Origin: an uncultured Ruminococcus sp.
GTDB lineage: Bacteria; Bacillota; Clostridia; Oscillospirales; Ruminococcaceae
Length of the DNA: 26,211 bases
Direction: 5' to 3'
Assembly: GCA_900553335.1 (NCBI GenBank)
Contig: USCU01000003.1
Span: 1 to 26,211 of the forward strand
Shown here: piece by piece, positions 22,083 through 26,211 of the stretch
Position numbering within the stretch: the first letter of the stretch is position 1
Layout of the letters: every line of letters starts with the position of its first letter
Made by a program: the position numbers and the translations under genes
The notes under the pieces: model-generated
Told to the model about the DNA's origin: nothing
The model's database searches: none
The model's input: only the letters and a program-made list of their open reading frames with translations

Positions 22083-23318
22083 TTAAAGCGTTCTTATGGT
22101 ATGGAGTACCTCTATGTCTTCAGCTAAGGATTCGAGCTTTTGGTCTATTAAAATTTCTGTCATCGAAGAGGTTATAAAAGCAACCTCGTCATCAGGACGG
22201 TTGTTACGTTCGATAAATATAGGCTGATCAAAAACGGCCGAGATTTTTGCTTTTACAGTTTCGTCATTGACTTTTGCTCTTACATAAACAGCAGTTTCAG
22301 CTTGCTTGTGAGAAACTGTTTGTTTTTTTTCATTCTGCATATCCCACGAAACAGTAAGAGGTCTTTCTCGGTGAACAAGTGCATCAATAAGATCTCCTAC
22401 AACAGCAGAAGCTGTCGGAAGTTTACCTGCTCCCTGACCGTAGAAAACAACATCTCCTACGCCGTTTCCTGTAACTGAAATTGCATTATAAACGCCGTCC
22501 ACATGAGATAAAAGACTGTTTTCAGGAATGAGCCTTGGGCAAACCATAACAGCAAGCTTTCCGTTTTCAAGCGGGGTTGAAGAGCCGATAAGCTTGATTC
22601 GGTATCCTGCATTTTGAGCATACTCAACGTCCTCCGGAGTTATTTTTGTAATTCCTTCGCAGTAAGCCTCGTCAGGGTAAATGTGGCTTCCCGAAGCGAG
22701 AGATGCCAAAATGCAGATTTTTCTGCAAGCATCGTGTCCCTCCACGTCCGCTGTAGGATCAGCTTCTGCAAAGCCGTTTTCCTGAGCAAGCTTCAAAGCA
22801 TCGTCAAAGCTCATCTGATCCTTTATCATCTTTGTAAGGATAAAGTTTGTCGTTCCGTTTAAAATACCTGAGATCTGTTCGATTTGGTTTCCGGCAAGAC
22901 ATTTATGAAGCGGTCTTATTATAGGGATTCCTCCGCCGACAGACGCTTCAAAAAGATAGCTCGCATTATGCTCTTTTGCAACCTTAAAAAGCTCCGCTCC
23001 CTTCTGTGCAACAAGCTCTTTGTTTGATGTTACAACGCTTTTTCCTTTTTCTAAAAGCTGCTTTGTAAATTCATATGCAGGGTGAATTCCGCCGATCACT
23101 TCAGCAACAGCTTCAACCTCGGGGTCGTTTAAGATGTCATTAAAATCCTTTGTATGCTTACCCTTATAAGGACTGTCAGGAAAATCTCTGAGATCTAAAA
23201 TATATCCGAGATCCACATCTCTTCCTATTTTTTTTGTAATTGATTCACGGTTCTTTTCAAAAAGCTCGACTGTTCCGCTTCCTACAACACCGTATCCTAT
23301 TACTGCGTATTTGCTCAT
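22083..23318 (-). CDS. hom: Homoserine dehydrogenase with C-terminal ACT domain
   Basis: A 411-residue enzyme that reduces aspartate semialdehyde to homoserine with NAD(P)H. The Rossmann motif GYGVVGSG is at residues 8-15. The catalytic domain shows VVTSNKELVA, SVGGGIPIIRPL, GILNGTTNFILTKM and GFAEADPTADVEGHDACRK, the homoserine dehydrogenase signature. GQGAGKLPTASAVVGDL follows, and the last 65 residues or so form an ACT domain, the usual site of threonine feedback. On the - strand AAAGGATGG lies before the ATG. It is 45 nt downstream of pheB. Confidence 0.96.
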   Translation of the reverse strand: MSKYAVIGYGVVGSGTVELFEKNRESITKKIGRDVDLGYILDLRDFPDSPYKGKHTKDFNDILNDPEVEAVAEVIGGIHPAYEFTKQLLEKGKSVVTSNKELVAQKGAELFKVAKEHNASYLFEASVGGGIPIIRPLHKCLAGNQIEQISGILNGTTNFILTKMIKDQMSFDDALKLAQENGFAEADPTADVEGHDACRKICILASLASGSHIYPDEAYCEGITKITPEDVEYAQNAGYRIKLIGSSTPLENGKLAVMVCPRLIPENSLLSHVDGVYNAISVTGNGVGDVVFYGQGAGKLPTASAVVGDLIDALVHRERPLTVSWDMQNEKKQTVSHKQAETAVYVRAKVNDETVKAKISAVFDQPIFIERNNRPDDEVAFITSSMTEILIDQKLESLAEDIEVLHTIRTL

Positions 23319-23363
23319 TAGTTTTTACCATCCTTTCAACTTATGTCATGAAAAGGCGAGAAT

Positions 23364-23819
23364 CTATTCGCCTGAAATTATTTTTACGTCAACCACCCCG
23401 TAGGTATTTAAAAGCATTTCTTTTATATTATATGATGAAGCGTCAGCCTTTTCCATTCGGACTGATATTGTAACGCTTGCCACAGAATCAACAGGAATAT
23501 TTTGATTTACCGTAAGAATGTTTACTCCGCTTTCGTATAGAGAGGAGATGATTCCCGATAAAACACCCTTTTCGTCCTTTAATACAAGATACAGAGATAG
23601 AATTTTGCTCTGCATTTTTTCTTCGTATCCGAAAACGCAGTCCTTATATTTATAGTATGCGCTTCTCGATATTCCAACCGCCCTGCAAGCGTCAGAAGAA
23701 CTTTTAGCATCTCCGCAGGCTTTCATCTTTTTTGCGGCTAATACCTTTAATATAATATCAGGAAGGACTTTAGTGTTGACAACAACCAGCTTCTCATTGC
23801 CGTTTTGAATATTATTCAT
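23364..23819 (-). CDS. pheB: PheB-like ACT domain regulator (UPF0735)
   Basis: A 151-residue protein with an N-terminal helical, helix-turn-helix-like part (VLPDIILKVLAAKKM, AVGISRSAYYKYKDCVF) and a C-terminal ACT domain (LYLVLKDEKGVLSGIISSLYESGVNILTVNQNIP). The SRSAYYKYKD stretch is close to the SRSAFYKYRD of Bacillus PheB/UPF0735. ACT domains bind amino acids, and in many Clostridia this gene precedes hom and thrB, as here, so it is probably a regulator of the pathway. An in-frame start at 23861 would lie in the promoter; AGGAGGT on the - strand points to the ATG at 23819. The gene symbol follows Bacillus usage. Confidence 0.88.
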   Translation of the reverse strand: MNNIQNGNEKLVVVNTKVLPDIILKVLAAKKMKACGDAKSSSDACRAVGISRSAYYKYKDCVFGYEEKMQSKILSLYLVLKDEKGVLSGIISSLYESGVNILTVNQNIPVDSVASVTISVRMEKADASSYNIKEMLLNTYGVVDVKIISGE

Positions 23820-23834
23820 AAGTCCACCTCCTGT

Positions 23835-23863
23835 ATACAACTGTTCTCGCAATAGATACAACT
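23835..23863 (-). promoter_or_regulatory. Direct repeat at the pheB-hom-thrB promoter (candidate operator)
   Basis: AGTTGTAT occurs twice on the - strand, at 23863-23856 and 23842-23835, 21 bp apart. The first overlaps the -10 element and start site and the second lies in the leader. A spacing of two helical turns would put both on one face of the DNA. A protein operator is proposed; the regulator is unknown. Confidence 0.45.
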
Positions 23864-23889
23864 ATATCACATTTTTATGTTTAAGTCAA
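23861..23889 (-). promoter_or_regulatory. Sigma-A promoter of pheB-hom-thrB
   Basis: On the - strand TTGACT (23889-23884), a 17-bp spacer and TATAGT (23866-23861) form a strong promoter. The start site should be near 23854, about 35 nt before the pheB ATG. Between this promoter and that of gdhA (23890-24028) the DNA is AT-rich and nothing further could be recognised. Confidence 0.87.
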
Positions 23890-24028
23890 GATGTATTTTT
23901 GCTTATACAAAAACTAATATATACATTTTTCAGGTCGTTTATGTTAGTATGTTTCAATAATTTGGCTGAGCGTTTTATTAACAAAATGTAAAAAATGAAT
24001 TTTGCGAAAATAAATCCTGCAAAATTTG

Positions 24029-24057
24029 TTGCCAAATACTGATGCTTATGGTATTAT
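24029..24057 (+). promoter_or_regulatory. Sigma-A type promoter of gdhA
   Basis: TTGCCA (24029-24034), 17 bp, TATTAT (24052-24057). Transcription should begin near 24064 and leave a leader of about 70 nt, which contains a terminator-like hairpin. Confidence 0.75.
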
Positions 24058-24074
24058 ATTAGTGCTGTATGAAT

Positions 24075-24101
24075 TGCGAATTAACGTAATCTCGCATTTT
24101 T
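24075..24101 (+). terminator. Terminator-like hairpin in the gdhA leader (possible attenuator)
   Basis: TGCGAATTA (24075-24083) pairs with TAAT-C-TCGCA (24087-24096) through 9 bp with one bulged C and a 3-nt loop, directly followed by five T residues. It lies about 11 nt after the predicted start and 30 nt before the ribosome-binding site. The stem is rather AU-rich, so termination could be partial; an alternative antiterminator was not found. Confidence 0.4.
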
Positions 24102-24131
24102 ACAAAAAATTTATTTATTGGGAGGACTTGA

Positions 24132-25487
<1,356 letters not shown>

Positions 25488-25492
25488 TTCTG

Positions 25493-25509
25493 AATGCGTA
25501 ATGCGTAAT
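25493..25509 (+). repeat. Short tandem repeat AATGCGT after gdhA
   Basis: AATGCGT occurs twice in tandem with a third partial unit (AAT), in the spacer between the gdhA stop and its terminator. It may be a remnant of a short intergenic repeat family; only one site is present in this window. Confidence 0.5.
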
Positions 25510-25526
25510 TATTAATAAAAAATTAA

Positions 25527-25561
25527 GGCACAGAGGAATTAGTTTTCTTCTGTGCCTTTTT
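25527..25561 (+). terminator. Rho-independent terminator after gdhA
   Basis: GGCACAGAGGAA (25527-25538) pairs with TTCTTCTGTGCC (25545-25556) through 12 bp with one G-U pair, loop TTAGTT, then five T residues. The other strand has a T-rich run after the same stem, so it can also terminate the small - strand operon ending at 25564. Confidence 0.93.
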
Positions 25562-25563
25562 GG

Positions 25564-25743
25564 TCAATCTTTGTTGGATTCTTCAATATCAATATTATCA
25601 AATGCAAAATTCAAGCATTGAATAACCAGCTGATTCAGCGAAATGTTATTTTGACGTGCTATCTTATCAAGTTTTTCTGCTAAGTGCTTCGGCAGATAAA
25701 AGGTTTTGCTTACAGATTCAGGCTTTCCTTGTATTTTCAACAT
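25564..25743 (-). CDS. Small ribbon-helix-helix-like protein (59 aa)
   Basis: A short ORF starting at ATG 25743 after AGGAGTG on the - strand. It reads MLKIQGKPESVSKTFYLPKH at the start and LDKIARQNNISLNQLVIQCL in the middle, with a strand (SKTFYLP) followed by two helices (LAEKLDKIARQN and SLNQLVIQCLNFAF). That is the layout of Arc/CopG or HicB-type DNA-binding domains. The acidic end is DNIDIEESNKD. It sits 43 nt downstream of the Spo0A-C-like gene and is probably co-transcribed with it. Antitoxin or autoregulator are likely roles, but no toxin was identified. Confidence 0.75.
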   Translation of the reverse strand: MLKIQGKPESVSKTFYLPKHLAEKLDKIARQNNISLNQLVIQCLNFAFDNIDIEESNKD

Positions 25744-25786
25744 TTTTGCACACTCCTATTTATAATTTATTTTCATTAGCAAAACG

Positions 25787-26011
25787 CTATATTTTGTTTT
25801 TGACATCTTTAGATAAAAAACAAATTACTTCTTCAATCGTCGGTTTATCTTTTTTGTGTGGGATTCCTTGCCAGTATGCTTTTACCTTAAGATCATTACT
25901 TCTCATTCCCTCATCAAATGCTTTTTGTATCTCCGATCTCACCTCATTAACGCTTATTCCACGATTTACAGCTACTTTTAATAGCACTTTGTTTATCTTT
26001 GACCTTTTCAT
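25787..26011 (-). CDS. Small protein resembling the Spo0A C-terminal DNA-binding domain (74 aa)
   Basis: A 74-residue ORF preceded by AAGGAGGCG on the - strand. It starts MKRSKINKVLLKVAVNRGIS and continues VNEVRSEIQKAFDEGM, a helix pair that recalls the recognition helix region of Spo0A (TxSRVERAIRHAIEVAW). It then has VKAYWQGIP and KPTIEEVICFLSKDV. Similar stand-alone small proteins are common in Clostridia and are often labelled as Spo0A C-terminal domain proteins. The likeness is by pattern only; there is no receiver domain, so it cannot be a phosphorelay output protein. DNA binding is plausible but unproven. Confidence 0.75.
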   Translation of the reverse strand: MKRSKINKVLLKVAVNRGISVNEVRSEIQKAFDEGMRSNDLKVKAYWQGIPHKKDKPTIEEVICFLSKDVKNKI

Positions 26012-26032
26012 GTCACGCCTCCTTAAACATAT

Positions 26033-26055
26033 TTTAGATATATTTTATATCTAAA
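26033..26055. promoter_or_regulatory. Perfect inverted repeat between divergent small genes (candidate operator)
   Basis: TTTAGATAT (26033-26041) and ATATCTAAA (26047-26055) form a perfect 9-bp inverted repeat around ATTTT. It lies 22 bp upstream of the Spo0A-C-like gene on the - strand and 67 bp before the divergent ribbon-helix-helix gene. The position suits an autoregulatory operator overlapping the - strand promoter or leader. Confidence 0.5.
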
Positions 26056-26121
26056 TTTAACACTTTTTCCCAGTTTAAACATAAAATAGATTCATAATAT
26101 ATTTATCAGCGGAGGTAAGAT

Positions 26122-26211
26122 GTGGCAATAAAGAGTTTGACAATAAGAATTGACAGTGAAATGCTGGATAAACTTCATATTGTTGCCGATTACGAGGGAA
26201 GAAGTGCAAAC
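26122..26211 (+). CDS. Ribbon-helix-helix (Arc/CopG-type) protein, 5' end only
   Basis: The gene starts at GTG 26122, with GGAGGT at 26111-26116, and is cut by the window edge after 30 codons. The visible part reads MAIKSLTIRIDSEMLDKLHI then VADYEGRSAN. A beta strand (KSLTIRID) followed by a helix is the typical start of RHH antitoxins and repressors. The overlapping ATG at 26120 hits a stop after three codons and is not used. It is divergent from the two small - strand genes. Confidence 0.75.
   Translation, partial: MAIKSLTIRIDSEMLDKLHIVADYEGRSAN

Noticed and set aside
25656..26054. 132-codon + strand frame over the two small - strand genes
   Set aside because: The - strand genes have good ribosome-binding sites and DNA-binding-like sequences, and the + frame is Phe/Leu-rich with no start signal.

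Overview
The window looks like chromosomal DNA from a low-GC Gram-positive bacterium of class Clostridia, possibly the Ruminococcaceae/Oscillospirales side. The reasons are the Firmicutes-type division and wall (dcw) cluster, a meso-DAP type MurE, a SigH-like sigma factor, a pheB-hom-thrB operon, AT-rich spacers with strong Shine-Dalgarno sequences, and frequent TTG starts. The taxonomy is inferred from gene content only.

Region 1 (1-13821, + strand) is the dcw cluster: mraZ (3' end), rsmH, ftsL, a two-PASTA division transpeptidase (ftsI/spoVD type), murE, murF, ftsW, murG, two tandem small membrane-protein genes, murA, ftsQ/divIB and ftsZ. mraY and murD, which usually sit between murF and ftsW in Clostridia, are absent; that junction holds a two-hairpin intergenic repeat. 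ftsZ has its own promoter, a leader of about 175 nt and a strong terminator. The products make the peptidoglycan precursor (MurA, MurE, MurF, MurG), polymerise and crosslink it at the septum (FtsW with the PBP), and organise the divisome (FtsL, FtsQ, FtsZ).

Region 2 (13843-15434, +) has an orphan fumarase-type beta subunit coupled to a SigH-like sigma factor gene, then a possible tRNA-like cloverleaf RNA and a small zinc-ribbon protein gene with a terminator.

Region 3 (15442-19111, +) is a tight five-gene operon with a near-consensus promoter and a terminator: a membrane protein with a helical repeat-like soluble domain, a HAD phosphatase, a FlK-like hotdog thioesterase, a patatin-like lipase and a membrane-anchored metallophosphoesterase.

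Region 4 (19144-21063, +) is an exported-protein pair: a secreted trypsin/V8-like serine protease and a lipoprotein made of two copies of one domain. A consensus promoter lies upstream, with two Spo0A-box-like sites 10 bp apart further out.

Region 5 (21031-23889, - strand) is the operon pheB (ACT regulator), hom and thrB for threonine synthesis, with a second copy of the two-hairpin repeat between hom and thrB. gdhA (24029-25561, +) is divergent and carries a terminator-like hairpin in its leader.

Region 6 (25564-26211) holds small DNA-binding-type genes: a Spo0A-C-like protein and a ribbon-helix-helix-like protein on the - strand, and a divergent, truncated ribbon-helix-helix gene at the right edge, with a perfect inverted repeat between them.

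The most noteworthy unexplained elements are the duplicated small membrane genes between murG and murA, the cloverleaf-like RNA, the co-oriented two-hairpin repeats, the ftsZ leader, and the protease/lipoprotein pair. No CRISPR array, rRNA, canonical tRNA or transposase was seen.
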